DNA of 64,000 bases, from contig JAGAWT010000013.1 of NCBI GenBank assembly GCA_018110985.1, forward strand, positions 1 through 64,000, in the 5' to 3' direction. The translations under genes were made by a program, and so were the position numbers. Shown here piece by piece: positions 1-11,600 of the stretch; the stretch's first letter is position 1, and each line of letters begins with the position of its first letter. The notes beneath the pieces are model-generated. The model saw nothing but the letters and a program-made list of their open reading frames with translations, did no database searches and had not been told where the DNA came from. This DNA comes from Oscillospiraceae bacterium (GTDB lineage Bacteria > Bacillota > Clostridia > Oscillospirales > Ruminococcaceae).

Positions 1-13
1 GGGCTAGCCCCTC

Positions 14-42
14 TTGACAGAGAAACAGGATCATGCTACAAT
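14..42 (+). promoter_or_regulatory. sigma-A-like promoter at window edge
   Basis: TTGACA at 14-19 and TACAAT at 37-42 are separated by 17 bp. It points into the convergent gene at 162-800 and no plausible plus-strand gene follows, so it may drive a short RNA or be fortuitous. Confidence 0.3.
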
Positions 43-161
43 ATAGATTAGCACGACACTTGATTTTGTCGGTCTTATCATAATAATCTTTGTTTTCAAT
101 ATGCGCTGTTTTGAGTTTACACAAAATCCGGGATTGAGCCGAGTATCGATCGCTGCTTTTT

Positions 162-800
162 CTATCGGCACAGCAGCGCTTTTCCCATCTCAAAGGCTTT
201 TTTACATTCAAGGGGAAAGACTGTTTCATGGCGTTCCTTTTTGTGTTGGGGATCGAACATGGACCATTCCCAGTCTGTTTTGCTGTAATCCTTTATCTGG
301 AGCGTATCTCCGCTGACAAGTACATTTGTGGGTCCTACGAAACGGTCAAAGGTATTTCGGTAGTTTTCCGTAAGCCGGGTGTACATGGTATCGGGAGCGT
401 TGCTTGTCATGATAAGCAGGACCGGTATCACATTTTGGTTTACGCAGGGGGTTTCAAGATTGTAGGTAAGGCTTTGGAAAATGAGCCTTTCGTACAGAGC
501 ACGAAAAGAAGCAGTCAATTCCGAAAGGTAGTTCGGCGACCCTATGATGAGCCCGTCAGCTTCTCTTATGGCATCAAGAACGGGAGTAAGAGCGTCCCTG
601 CATATACAGTGCCCCTTGAACTTTTCTTTCTTGCAGCCAAAGCATGAGATACAGCCTGTGTATCTTTCAAGCCTGAAAAGGTCAAATCTGACTATCTCCG
701 CTCCTGCTTCTTCTGCTCCCCTTGCGGCTTCGGCAATAAGTGTGTCGGTATTGTGACCCTTTCTGGGTCCTGCGTTTACTGCTACTATCTTATTAGACAT
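162..800 (-). CDS. flavodoxin family protein / NADPH-dependent FMN reductase-like
   Basis: A 212-aa cytoplasmic protein with a flavodoxin-like fold. The N-terminal beta strand and phosphate loop (KIVAVNAGPRKGHNTDTL) bind FMN, and the segment IGSPNYLSELTASFRALYER matches the second flavin loop. A cysteine cluster, GCISCFGCKK (residues about 49-58), is typical of the iron-sulfur flavoprotein / NAD(P)H-dependent reductase branch common in clostridia. The start ATG has AAAGGAG about 8 nt upstream. It is a single gene, convergent with nothing visible at the window edge. The substrate cannot be told from sequence. Confidence 0.85.
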   Translation of the reverse strand: MSNKIVAVNAGPRKGHNTDTLIAEAARGAEEAGAEIVRFDLFRLERYTGCISCFGCKKEKFKGHCICRDALTPVLDAIREADGLIIGSPNYLSELTASFRALYERLIFQSLTYNLETPCVNQNVIPVLLIMTSNAPDTMYTRLTENYRNTFDRFVGPTNVLVSGDTLQIKDYSKTDWEWSMFDPQHKKERHETVFPLECKKAFEMGKALLCR

Positions 801-930
801 ACTCTTTTCTCCTTTATCAGGTATTATATGTAAAATGTTACTTTATTTGTGCTATGTTTATAGATCGGGTCAAGATTATCATACCATATACTTCGGGTCA
901 TGTCAATGAGAATGTCTGCATCTCTTTTTA

Positions 931-958
931 TAAAAAACAGGCTGTCCTCCGGACAGCC
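931..958 (-). terminator. intrinsic terminator downstream of XRE gene
   Basis: A perfect 8-bp stem (GGCTGTCC / GGACAGCC, loop TCC) is followed on the minus strand by TGTTTTTTAT. It lies about 130 bp past the stop of the XRE/zinc-ribbon gene. The sequence between 959 and 1088 shows nothing else I can support. Confidence 0.7.
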
Positions 959-1088
959 CGCAGAATATGTTTTTTATTTGTCAGTGCCTCAGTTCCTCCC
1001 CGCCGAGTACAGCGAAAATGTATCATGCCGTGATCGGAGAAGTGATCCCGAAACACTTTTAGTAAGTCAGAGCTTTCAACAGGGATCT

Positions 1089-1853
1089 TCAGCGCTTTTT
1101 ATAGACAAGAAGTTCGGGATCTCTTCCGTTTTCTTCATATGTACAAACTAAAATGAAATCCATGTTCGCAAGCACACCGAAGCAGCGGTTTCCGCCGAAA
1201 TCACATTCAAGCCGGCTGCCGAGGTATGTAGCGCTGTCGTCAAGGAATTTCACGGTGCTGCCGTTCGGGAGCCTGTATTCAAGATTGACATAGCTTCCCA
1301 CAAGTGCATTCAGCTTTTCCACCTTTGGCATCCCCTCTATTCCGAGGGCGTTTATCTCGGCTATCAGCTTCTGCTTGAACTCCTCAAACTCTCCGCCGTC
1401 GGACAGCTGCTCATACCTTTTCCAGTAGTCAAGTTTCGGCAAAGCAGCTTTAAGGTACTCCCTGACTTCATTTTCGGGATGTTCGCCGTTTGCCATGTTT
1501 TTAACGCAGACCTCGATCAGATCGTCCATATTGCTGTACATATACACGCCGTCGGAATAGCACCATTTGCAGTAGTCCTCATTGAGGGAACCATCTGCCT
1601 CACGGCTAATGATGCCGTCGGAAAGCGGCATCCCGCAGCACTGACATATCAGCTTTCTCGGAGCTCCGAGAAGAGTATTAATGGACACATTGAACAGCTT
1701 TGAAAGGAGCTTCAGTGTCTCCGTGTTCGGGACAGTTTCGCCTGTTTCCCATCGGCTCACAGCCTGCCTTGTAACAAAGACCTTTTCCGCAAGCTCCTCC
1801 TGTGACAGCCCGTGATCTGTACGCAGTTCCTGTATGATCTGTTTGGTTTCCAT
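1089..1853 (-). CDS. XRE-family regulator with zinc-ribbon domain
   Basis: 254 aa. Residues about 1-60 are a Cro/CI helix-turn-helix (LSQEELAEKVFVTRQAVSRWE). Residues about 70-120 form a putative zinc ribbon of the PF12674 type (CQCCGMPL ... YCKWCYSDG). The C-terminal 90 residues (about 165-254) are unrecognised and may be a sensory domain. The start is the ATG at 1853 because GGAGGTGA lies 5 nt upstream; a longer in-frame start would place the ribosome site inside the gene. It follows a second XRE gene on the same strand with its own promoter in the 61-bp gap. It is likely a metal- or stress-responsive regulator, but its target is unknown. Confidence 0.85.
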   Translation of the reverse strand: METKQIIQELRTDHGLSQEELAEKVFVTRQAVSRWETGETVPNTETLKLLSKLFNVSINTLLGAPRKLICQCCGMPLSDGIISREADGSLNEDYCKWCYSDGVYMYSNMDDLIEVCVKNMANGEHPENEVREYLKAALPKLDYWKRYEQLSDGGEFEEFKQKLIAEINALGIEGMPKVEKLNALVGSYVNLEYRLPNGSTVKFLDDSATYLGSRLECDFGGNRCFGVLANMDFILVCTYEENGRDPELLVYKKR

Positions 1854-1870
1854 GATATCACCTCCCCTAT

Positions 1871-1899
1871 ATGATACCATGTTTCTCGTAAATTTGCAA
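1871..1899 (-). promoter_or_regulatory. promoter of XRE/zinc-ribbon gene
   Basis: Minus-strand TTGCAA (1894-1899) and TATCAT (1871-1876) with a 17-bp spacer, 18 bp before the start codon. It directly precedes the GGAGGTGA ribosome site. Confidence 0.55.
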
Positions 1900-1916
1900 G
1901 CAACTGTCAGTTGCTT
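1898..1916. promoter_or_regulatory. perfect palindrome, possible XRE operator
   Basis: AAGCAACTG-T-CAGTTGCTT is a perfect 9+1+9 palindrome. It overlaps the -35 of the downstream XRE promoter and the stop codon of the upstream XRE gene. Its position suggests an autoregulatory operator; a short hairpin in the transcript is the alternative. Confidence 0.45.
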
Positions 1917-2505
1917 ACGGTCGTATGTCCTGATACAGGAGCCCGCATTCGGTGCAGTACCACACCAGCCTGCCCAAGCGGTACTTTGGCAGATGGATGC
2001 TTATGCCCCATTCCGGGTACTGTTTGAAGATCATTGCGATGCTGTCGCTACTGTAGGCTACAAACGAGATATGATGCTCCTTGGTCATCTCGTGATCCGA
2101 AGTTATATACCATTCACTGCCTATGTCCTCAACTTTGAGCTTTTCGTTATCACCTGCCCGTCTCGGCTCAAGAGCTGTCAGCTTATTCCCGCAGCAGGAA
2201 ACAGCCGCTTTGCCTGTCGAAGTAATGATATTCCCGCAGTCTCTGCATACATAGTACCTAAGCTTGTTCATATCGCCTTTTTCTTTTTCATTCCTTTCTG
2301 CATTACCTGAAAGCAAAACCTCCAGTTCAGTTCCGAAGACTTCCGATAATGCGGTAAGAAGTGACAGATCGGGACATCCGCCTCCACATTCCCATTTTGA
2401 AACTGTTTTATCGCTGACGTACAGTTTTTCGGCAAGATGCTTTTGAGTAAGTCCCCTGTCCGTCCGCAGTTTTTTGATCAGCTTACCTGTCTTTACCCGG
2501 TCCAT
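1915..2505 (-). CDS. XRE regulator fused to desulfoferrodoxin-like domain
   Basis: 196 aa. Residues 1-65 are a Cro/CI helix-turn-helix (LTQKHLAEKLYVSDKTVSKWE). After a charged linker, YVCRDCGNIITS...SCCGNKL resembles the desulforedoxin metal knot (CxxC ... CC) of desulfoferrodoxins. The following segment with DHEMTKEHHISFVAY resembles the superoxide-reductase-like domain, and the C-terminus carries another CxxC (WYCTECG). The start is the ATG at 2505; an upstream GTG lies inside GGAGGTGAT, the ribosome site. This suggests an iron- or redox-sensing repressor. The reductase-like domain assignment is from hand alignment and should be treated as probable. Confidence 0.75.
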   Translation of the reverse strand: MDRVKTGKLIKKLRTDRGLTQKHLAEKLYVSDKTVSKWECGGGCPDLSLLTALSEVFGTELEVLLSGNAERNEKEKGDMNKLRYYVCRDCGNIITSTGKAAVSCCGNKLTALEPRRAGDNEKLKVEDIGSEWYITSDHEMTKEHHISFVAYSSDSIAMIFKQYPEWGISIHLPKYRLGRLVWYCTECGLLYQDIRP

Positions 2506-2537
2506 CAGGATCACCTCCTTTTTGTCGGTATAGTTTA

Positions 2538-2566
2538 ATTATAATGAAGTCTGAGATATCTGTCAA
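2538..2566 (-). promoter_or_regulatory. promoter of XRE/desulfoferrodoxin gene
   Basis: Consensus minus-strand TTGACA (2561-2566), 17-bp spacer, TATAAT (2538-2543), 32 bp upstream of the ATG. Confidence 0.8.
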
Positions 2567-2597
2567 TCCACGCTCCGCAGACCTGTATCCGCAGGAA

Positions 2598-2646
2598 CAA
2601 AACACCCGACCGGCAACGGGTATTGACCCTGCAGCCGATCGGGTGT
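2598..2646 (-). terminator. intrinsic terminator after NRPS
   Basis: A long stem with outer arms ACACCCGA / TCGGGTGT and extra inner pairing is followed by TTTTG on the minus strand, 34 bp past the NRPS stop codon. It ends the NRPS operon and isolates the XRE gene downstream. Confidence 0.75.
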
Positions 2647-2679
2647 GATACTATTGCTTTTTGTGTGTACTGCTGCGCA

Positions 2680-5600
2680 TCACTGCTGCCCTGCTTTGTC
2701 CTCAAAGAAGCCGAGACCGCTGAGTGCGGAAACGAATCTCCCTATGTAGTCCCATGTGGTGACAGGCCAGCTGAAACCGAGGCGGTAGAGGACCTGCATG
2801 GTGTACTCGCATTTTCTGGGAAGCCTTATGTGCTTTTTTCCGCCGGATGCCGGGATGTATGCCATTATGCTGGTGAGCACCGATGCCTTTTCGGGGTCGT
2901 TCTGTGACTTTGCAAATGCCTTTTCAAACTCCCCGCTCTCTACATACTTAATGGGATACCCAAGTTTTGTCAGCTCCCTGAAAACATTTTCCATCATTAT
3001 GTTCTGGTTGTTGAACGCATGGAAAACCGTGCAATCATCGGGGGTGCCTGCCAGAAGGACTATCGCTCTTGCCACGGCATCAATGGGAGAGAACTCCATT
3101 GTATTGTCAAGCCTGTCGTAGGATGCACATCCCAGCATGGCAAATGCTTTGAGCCTTCCCATGGAGGAGTTTGTCCCGGAATTTATCTGGAATTCTCCGT
3201 CCGAATAACGGGCGGCAAGGTTTCCGAGACGAACTATCTTTCCTCGGAGCCCCTTGTTTGCAACTGCGTCAAGCACCGCTCTTTCAGCAAGGAATTTGGA
3301 GCGGATATACTTGTTGGACATGAGCTGTCCGACATACAGCATCTTTTCTTCTGCCATCAGACCTTCGGGGATATCATCTTCATAGGCTTCGTTGAGCACG
3401 CTCATGGTGGAAGTCTGCACAAGAGCTGCCTTTGTTTTTAGGCAGAAGCCGATAAGATTCAGTGCACCTCCTACATTTACATCCTCGATCGCTGTTCCCG
3501 CAGAGAAGTGCTTTACCACTGCGGCACAGTTGATAACTGTGTCTATCTGCTTGTCTTCAAGGCTTTCAAGAACGGCAGGGTCTGTAACATCACCGTCGAT
3601 TATAAAGAGCCTTTCTCCTATTATATCGGAGATATGCTTATCAAAATAGTAATAATACATACCGGGCAGGCGGACATATGCGGGAGCATCCTTACGGGAG
3701 CGCAGCAGACAGTATATCCTGCTTTCCCTGTCCCCGTTCTCTATGAGTTCATGAAGGATATGTATACCCAGGTACCCTACGGCACCTGTCAGTAGGATGT
3801 TGCCCAGAGGATGCACTTCACCCTTTTTAAAGCTGTCAAGGGTGTTCCTTGAAAGCAGTTGGTTGACGGCAGTATAGTCAAAGCCTGTGATCTCCGGGTC
3901 TTCGTTCTGTGCGGGGTCAATGGCAGCGTTTTCACCGGTAAGAGCTGCAAGTGCCCTTGGGGTGGGGTTGTCGAACACATCGCTGAACGTGATCTTCAAG
4001 CCCTTTTTCCCTGCCTCGATGACGATATTTGTCACAAGGAGGGATGTGCCGCCCAGATCGAAGAAGTTTTCGTTTGCAGCCACATCATCAACATGGAGAA
4101 GCTCCGAGAAAATGTCACAGAATATCTTCTCAGCCCCGGTGGCAGCACCCTCGCCCTTATCCGCACGGTAAAGCTCCGGCAGCGGAAGCGCTTTCAGGTC
4201 AAGCTTGCCGTTGGGAGTAAAGGGCATCTCATCAAGCTGCATATATGCGGTAGGCACCATGTAGTTTGTAAGAGTTTTGCCCAGTTCCTTTTTCAGCTCA
4301 CCTATGTCTACCCTGCGGTCAGCGGTGAACCATGCGCAAAGGTGTTCTATACCGTTCAGCTTTTCGATCTTCACAGCCGTGCGCTTAATGCCTTCCACAG
4401 CTCCCAGGACCGCATCCACCTCATCCAGCTCTATGCGCAGGCCTCTGAGCTTTATCTGGTTATCCTTTCTGCCCAGTACCTCTATATAGCCTTCGGCAGT
4501 CCAGCGTGCGTAGTCACCTGACTTGTAGACACGCTCTCCCTTGTAGGAGATGAATCTTTCTGCAGTCATTTCGGGAAGACCGTTATAGCCCGCTGCAACG
4601 CCTGCGCCGCCGATGTAGAGCTCACCTACTATCCCTGCGGGGAGTTCGTTCCCGTCTGTATCAACTATATATTCAGTTACTCCCGGCAGAGGACGGCCTA
4701 CATTTACAGAATCCTGCTCCGACAGCTCTGCAGTGTTGCAGGAAACGGTCGTCTCGGTAGGACCGTAGGTATTGAAGATCATTCTGTCATCGTGCCCGTG
4801 TTTCAGTGCGGCCAACAGCTGCTCCGGGTATTTTTCGCCTCCGCAGATAACTATTCTCACATTTTCAAATGCACTTGAAAATTCGGGAGAAGCCAGAAGC
4901 GTCATGAGCCTTGAGGGGGTAGAGCCGAACATATCTGTATCTGTGCCCGTTATCCTTGCTGCGAGCTTCTGAGCATCATTTATCTCATCATCGGCGGCAA
5001 CGGAAACAGTCAGGCCGTTGAACAAGGGCATAGCCCATTCCTTTACGGAGAAGTCAAAAGAGAAAGTGGTTATGGCGGTCAGTACATGGCCTTTTTCTCT
5101 CATGGCATTCACAAGTATGTTGCCTGCAGTATCTGATACATAGTTCACCGCTCCGCCGTGCCTTATCATAACGCCCTTGGGCTTGCCTGTGGAGCCTGAT
5201 GTGTAGATAAGGTAGCAAAGATCGTCCTGTGTTATCTCCACATCTGGTCTTGATGTGTTCTCCTGTGCAAGGAGGGCTTCCACATCCTCCGCAGGCCTGT
5301 CTGTGAACCTTGAGAGCCTGTCCCCGGTGGTTATGACAAGAGCCGCATGGGAATCATCTATGATATGCTTAATCCTCTCCGAAGGATAGTTGGGGTCGCA
5401 GGGGATATATGCCGCTCCGCTCTTGAGCACGCCGAAAACGGAGAAGAACATCCTTGATGTGCGGGGCAGGAGAAGTACGACCCTGTCGCCCTTCTTTACT
5501 CCCCTGCTTATGAGGGCATTTGCCACTCTGTTGGCATTCTCATCCAGCTGCCTGTATGTATAGGTGCCGTCTGCAGCAATGAGTGCCGTGCGGTCGGGAG

Positions 5601-8600
5601 CTTCTGCTGCAAAGCGTTCAACTCCCGAATGGAAAAGTGTGTTTTCGGATATATCCGGAGCAACGGGTCTTTTGTGGAATCGGGCGAGCAGCTCCTCTCT
5701 GTCGGGATCGAGGAGAGTCACGCTTCTCAGCTTTTCATCCCCTCTGCGGCTGAACTTTTCAATGGCAATGGCATAGGATCTTATAAAATCGTTTATATAG
5801 CTTTCGGAATATGTACCGTCATTGTATTCGACTTCTATTGCAGCCTTGCCGTTTTTGTCGATGATCCTTACGGCAAGTCCGAATTTTGTCTCTTCGGCCG
5901 CAAGACCGTTTATGCTTACCAAATGCGGGATATCAGGCTTTTCAAGTATCCCTCTCTGGTATTCATACATTATATTGACTGTAAATCCCCATTTCGCAGC
6001 AACATTTGCAAAGGGATAATTCTCATGGGAAAGAGCATCGTCAAGGCCTTCCGATACTTCTTTTACAAAATCATCCGTTGTACCGTGGGAGAGCTTGGCT
6101 GCAAGCGGTACAGTATTGACGAACATACCGACAGTATCGGCAAAACGAGTGTCGGATCTGCCGCTGGAAATGGTGGAGATGAACACCTTGTCGGAGGCAG
6201 TCATCCTTGCAATGGTGAAGTCAAGTGCCGCAAGGAGCAGCGCAGGCTCTGAAACGCCTGTACGGACACAGGCACGCTTTACACGCTCTTCATCGTATCC
6301 GCCGTAGGTGAGGCACCTCTTTCCGTTTCCATTGCCGCTTACATCGGATGTAAGCTCCGAAGAGGAGTCAAGATCGGCAAAAAGGTTTCCGAAATACTGT
6401 TCATAAGCCTCTCCTGCCTTACCTGCAAGCATGGCCTTCTGCTCTCTCACATAGGTGAAGTAGGATGCGCTTTCGCTCTCCGGAGCGGAATCAGTCTTTA
6501 GTGCAGTCTCCAGATCTCTTAAAAACAGGCTCATGGAAAAACCGTCAAAGATAAGGTGGTGCAGGTCGCACAGGAGCCTTACTGCCTTTTCTGTTTTTAT
6601 GACCGCAAACCTGAACAGCGGGAACACGTTCAGCTTAAAAGGAACAACTGATCTTTCCCTGTAAATGCTGTATTTTTCCTCTGTAAGCTCCGTTATGTTT
6701 ATTTCGGGGACTTTAAGCTCATCCCTTACTGCCATGACCTTGTCGTCAACTATCTCAAAGTGAACGAACATGGAGGGATGGGCTTTCAGAACACGCTTGG
6801 CTGCAGCAGCAAGCCTTTCTGTATCCATATCCCTGTCAAATGTAAGCTCATAGGGGATGTTGTACATGGTGCTGTCGGGAGATCTCATGCAGTCGATGTA
6901 AATGCCTGTCTGAGCGGCACTGAGCTCCATGGAGGCTGTTTCTTCTGCCGATGTATCTGCTTCCTTCCTGCTGCCATTCATCCATTCGCCTATGATGATG
7001 TCCTCTATACCTGCTATGGTGAGATCTTTCAGACCCTTTACGGGGATGTTCACACCAAAGCGCTTTTCAAGCCTTGTGGAAAGGCGTATCATGCCGAGGC
7101 TGTTGAGCCCAAGGTATTCAAGAGGCACGGAAAGAGGCGGTCTTTCTGTGTTTACAGCTTCCCCGACTATCTTCCTGAGCTCCGCTTCAAGAATGTTGTC
7201 ACTATGCTCCGTCTCTTCCGCAGGAGCAGCGATGACAGGTTCCGGAAGAGCCTTCTTGTTGACTTTGCCGTTCTGATTGAGGGGTATGCTGTCTATCTGC
7301 ATAATGGATGCGGGCACCATATAGGGCGGCTTTCTGCTCCTTATATGATTGGCTATTGCCTTGGGGTCAATCTTTTCATCGCTCACGAAGTATGCTGCAA
7401 CGGCTTTGCCGTCAGCTCCAAGATCCCTTGCGACCACAGCAGCATTTTTCACACCGCTGTATTCTCTTATGACAGCCTCTATCTCACTGAGTTCTATGCG
7501 GAAGCCGTGTATCTTCACCTGTCCGTCACGCCTGCCAATGAATTCTATCTTTCCGTCTGTCCTGAAACGTACTATGTCTCCTGTTTTGTATGCGGATGAG
7601 AATTCCCCGCTGTCAAAGGGATTTTTTATAAACACCTCTGCTGTCTTTTCGGGACGGTCAAGATAGCCGCTGCATACCTGCGGACCTGCAAGTATAAGCT
7701 CTCCAAGGGCTCCGGGAGGAACCTGATGACCGAAAGGATCCACCACATAGACCTTCATGTTGTCAAGGGGTCTGCCTATGGGGATATTATCCTCTTTCTT
7801 TGTCACCTGTTCTATTGTGGAAAAAATGGTACATTCCGTGGGACCGTATGCGTTATACAGTTTGAAGCCCTTGGGAGGATCCATTGATGCCAGCTTTTCA
7901 CCGCCCACGGAGACCGCACGGATATATGGATTCTGCATCTCTGCGGCAAACTGTCTGCCCACCTGGGTGGTCATAAAGCTGAGTGTCACCCTGTTCTTTA
8001 TGTAGTATTCATTCAGCCTGTTCAGATCGAGCCTCATGTCCTCTTCCACTATGACCACGGCAGCACCCGAACAGAGGGCAGGGTACATATCCATCATGCA
8101 GGCATCAAATCCGTAGGATGCGTACTGACTTATCCTGTCGCTCTCGGTCACTTCATAGAATTTTCTGTACCATTCGATAAAGCAGACAAGGTTTGCGTGG
8201 CTGAGCTTTACTCCCTTGGGCACACCTGTGCTTCCGGATGTGTAGAGCAGGATAAATGTATCCTCCGGTGAGCATACGGCAGAAGGCTTTTTATCGGGGA
8301 GCTTTTCGGTTTCTGCGGTAGTGAGCCGATCGCCGTCAAACCCGGATATCAGGTCTGACAGCTCCGGAACTGTGATAAGGAGCTTGGCAGATGAATCCTT
8401 TATCATGAAGTTAAGGCGTTCGGGGGGATAAGTAGGGTCAAGGGGCTGATAAGCACAGCCTGCCTTCAAAGCGCCCAAAGAAGCGATAACCTGGTATATT
8501 CCCTTGGGGATGAGTATGGACACCACATCGCCGTGACCCAGCCCCTTGCTCTGTATATATGCGGCTATACTGTCGGAACGCCTTTCTGTCTCGGCGTAGG

Positions 8601-11600
8601 TGAGAGAGGTATCTCCGAAGATGACAGCGGTATTATCCGGGTATGCGGCAGCAGCCCTGCTGAACATGTATACTACTGTCTGTGTACGGTCATACTCCGC
8701 CTCGGTCATATTTATTCTTCTGAGAGTTTCAAGCTCCTTATGGCTCGTAAGAGTGATGTCGCTTATTTTCTCCGCAGAGAGCATAGCTGCAAGAACATTT
8801 TCAAAGCTGCGGACAAATATCTTTACAAATTCGGGTGAATACAGATCGCTCCTGTACTCGGTACGAAGTGTGTATGAGCCGTCCTTTTTGTACATCTGGA
8901 CAGCAAACTGTTCGCCTGTTGCGTTGTCCATGAGAGGTATACGCTTTACCGGTTCGCCGCAAAGACCGCCCACATCAAGAAGATCTCCTTGGAACACGAA
9001 CAGCAGATCGCTCGTTATGCCTGTCTTTGCCACAAGGTCTGCAAACGGGTATATGTCGTTGTTCATGCAGCCAAGCATCTGTTCCTTCTGCTCGAGGAGA
9101 TAGTCTCTTACATAGGTATCCCTGTCAAAGTGTGAATACACAGGCAGTGTCTTTACCAGCATCGCTACGGTCCCTGCGGTGCGCAGAGAATCCCTGCCGT
9201 TGTATATGGTAGTAAAGAGAGCCTCGTTCGTTCCCGAATACAGAGCCATGCAGATACCGAACGCTGCTGTGGCGTAGGTATTTTCGGTAACACCGTACCT
9301 GCGGCAGAGATCTTCTGCGGCACTTACCTCGACAGCAAGGGGACTCTCGACCAGACCGAAAGCTCTGACTCCCTCATTCCTGTCGGGAACGGGAAGACTG
9401 TCCGCTTCAATGCCGCCAAAGGTATCAAGATACCATTTTTCGGCTGTGGCATACTCTGTCTTTCTGCGCTCATACTCATCCTCTGCTGCTTCAAATCCGC
9501 TGTATGTCTCCTTTTCGGGGGCTTCCCCGTTATATGCCTTTTCTAAATCCTTCATGATTATGAGCATGGAGGAACCGTCAAAGATGATGTGGTGCAGATC
9601 CATGAAGAGATACTTTCCCTCACCGGTCTCAAAAATGCGTATGCGGAAAAGCCTGTCACTGAGCAGTCTGAAAGGCTGCATAAGTGTGGGGATGAGGGCT
9701 CTGAACCTGTCTTCGCTCATTCTTTCCACTGTCTGGGAATAGCTCTCCGAATCGTTTCTGAGCTGTACGGCATCCCCGTTTTCATCTGTGGAAATTCTTG
9801 TTTTGATGAAAGGATGTGCCTCCACCACAGCCTCACACGCACGGCAAAGACGCTCGGTGTCTATACTGTCACCAAGCTTCAGAAGGATCGGGTTATTATA
9901 GGCTGCTTCGCCGTCCCTGCTCATGGATTCTGCATATATGCCCTGCTGAGAGGATGAGAGCGGATATCTTTCCTTTTTGACACGCTCCCTGACGCTGCCC
10001 CTTTTTATGCACTCTCCTGCAATGGCTCTCGGGGTCTTTGCAGAATATATCAGCTTGCTTGTAAGGTCAAGCCCGGGGCACAGGGTAAGGAGCTTCATCA
10101 CCCTGATACTGTCTCCGCCCATAGCAAAGAAATCATCATCTATGCCTGCCTTTTCTGCTCCGAGTGCGGACTCAAAAGCACGGCAAAGAATGGCCTCGGT
10201 CTCATTTGTGGGCGGGGCATACTCTGCTCTTCTGCTCATGATATCGGGTTCGGGGAGATTTTTTCTGTCCACTTTGCCGTTACGGTTGAGCGGCATTTTT
10301 TCCAGATGGGTATAAAAAGAGGGTATCATATACGTAGCCAGTTTCTTTGAGAGCTCCTCACGGATATGATCTTCTTCAAGCTTGTCACCTGTATAGTAGG
10401 CGCAGAGAACGACCCTGTCTCCCCTGCCCTTTACAGCTTTTACTACTGCTGTTTCAACGCCATCCACGGCACGGAGGACATTCTCTATCTCACCGGGTTC
10501 GACTCTCTGACCGTTTATCTTTACCATCCAGTCCTTCCGGTTGATATACACAAGGTTGCCGTCGGGGAGCTTTTTCATTATGTCCCCTGTGTGGAGCCAT
10601 CCGTCTCTGAACAGCTTTTCGGTAGCCTGCGGGTCTTTATGATAGCCCACAGTGAAGCAGCCCTTTACGCAAAGCTCTCCTTCTTCTCCATCCGCTACAG
10701 CTTTCCCGTTTTCATCAAGGAGCACATACGGGGTACTGTCATTGGGTATTCCTACGGGTGTGGTGTCATATGGCTTATCCACAAGGAAGGAGCATATCCT
10801 GCCCATAGTTTCGCTCATGCCGTAGTTGTTGAAGAGCTTGTAGCCGTCACGGCTACACTGCCCCGTAAGGCGCTCACTGCCGGTCATTACCACCCTGAGC
10901 GTCTTTGCCCTATTATGGAAATTTGAAAGCACAGAGGGACTTATAAAGCCGATGGTAATTCCGTTTGCTTCATAATAGTCCTCCAATCCCCTTACATCAC
11001 GCATAAGGTCGGGGCTCAGAAGATGTGCGCATCCGCCATATGTAAGTACCTTATAGGCAACAACAGATGCCACAAAATACATAGGTGCCCCAAGTGCCCA
11101 CTGACTTCCGGCAGAGTATTCCTCCGGCTTTCCGAGAGCTCTGTTTGCAAGAAGACCGGCAAATGTATGCAGTATGCCCTTGGGCATACCTGTGGAGCCG
11201 GAAGTATAGATAAGCAGCGCCGCATCATCATCGGATGAGTCGGGAAAAAGGGAAATATCCGCATATTCAGCGGCTTTTATCTCTTCTACGGCTTTTTCGT
11301 CTATGATAAATGGTGCATCACAGTTGACGGAAATGTATCTTACTCTTTCATTTGGAAAAGAAGTGCCCATAGGCACTGCTGCATGACCCGAAAGCCATAT
11401 CCCGAACACAACAGCGGTATATTCTGCGGAGGAATCGAGGTTTACGGGGATAAAGGAGCGTTCATCAAGTTTTTTTGAGTATATCCATGATGCAGTCTTA
11501 AGTACAAGGTCACGCAGTGTCCTGTAATCTGTCTTTCTTGCACCGTCACGGTCTGTAACAGCCGTTTCATCTGCGTGCTTTTCCGCTGTTTCAAGGAACA

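Noticed and set aside
101-316. 71-codon plus-strand frame after the promoter-like sequence at 14-42
   Set aside because: No ribosome site, overlaps the flavodoxin-like gene antisense for more than two thirds of its length, and has no recognisable features.
2798-10926. Many plus-strand open frames of 60-280 codons opposite the NRPS
   Set aside because: They are antisense shadows of a long GC-skewed coding region; none has a convincing start site or recognisable protein family.
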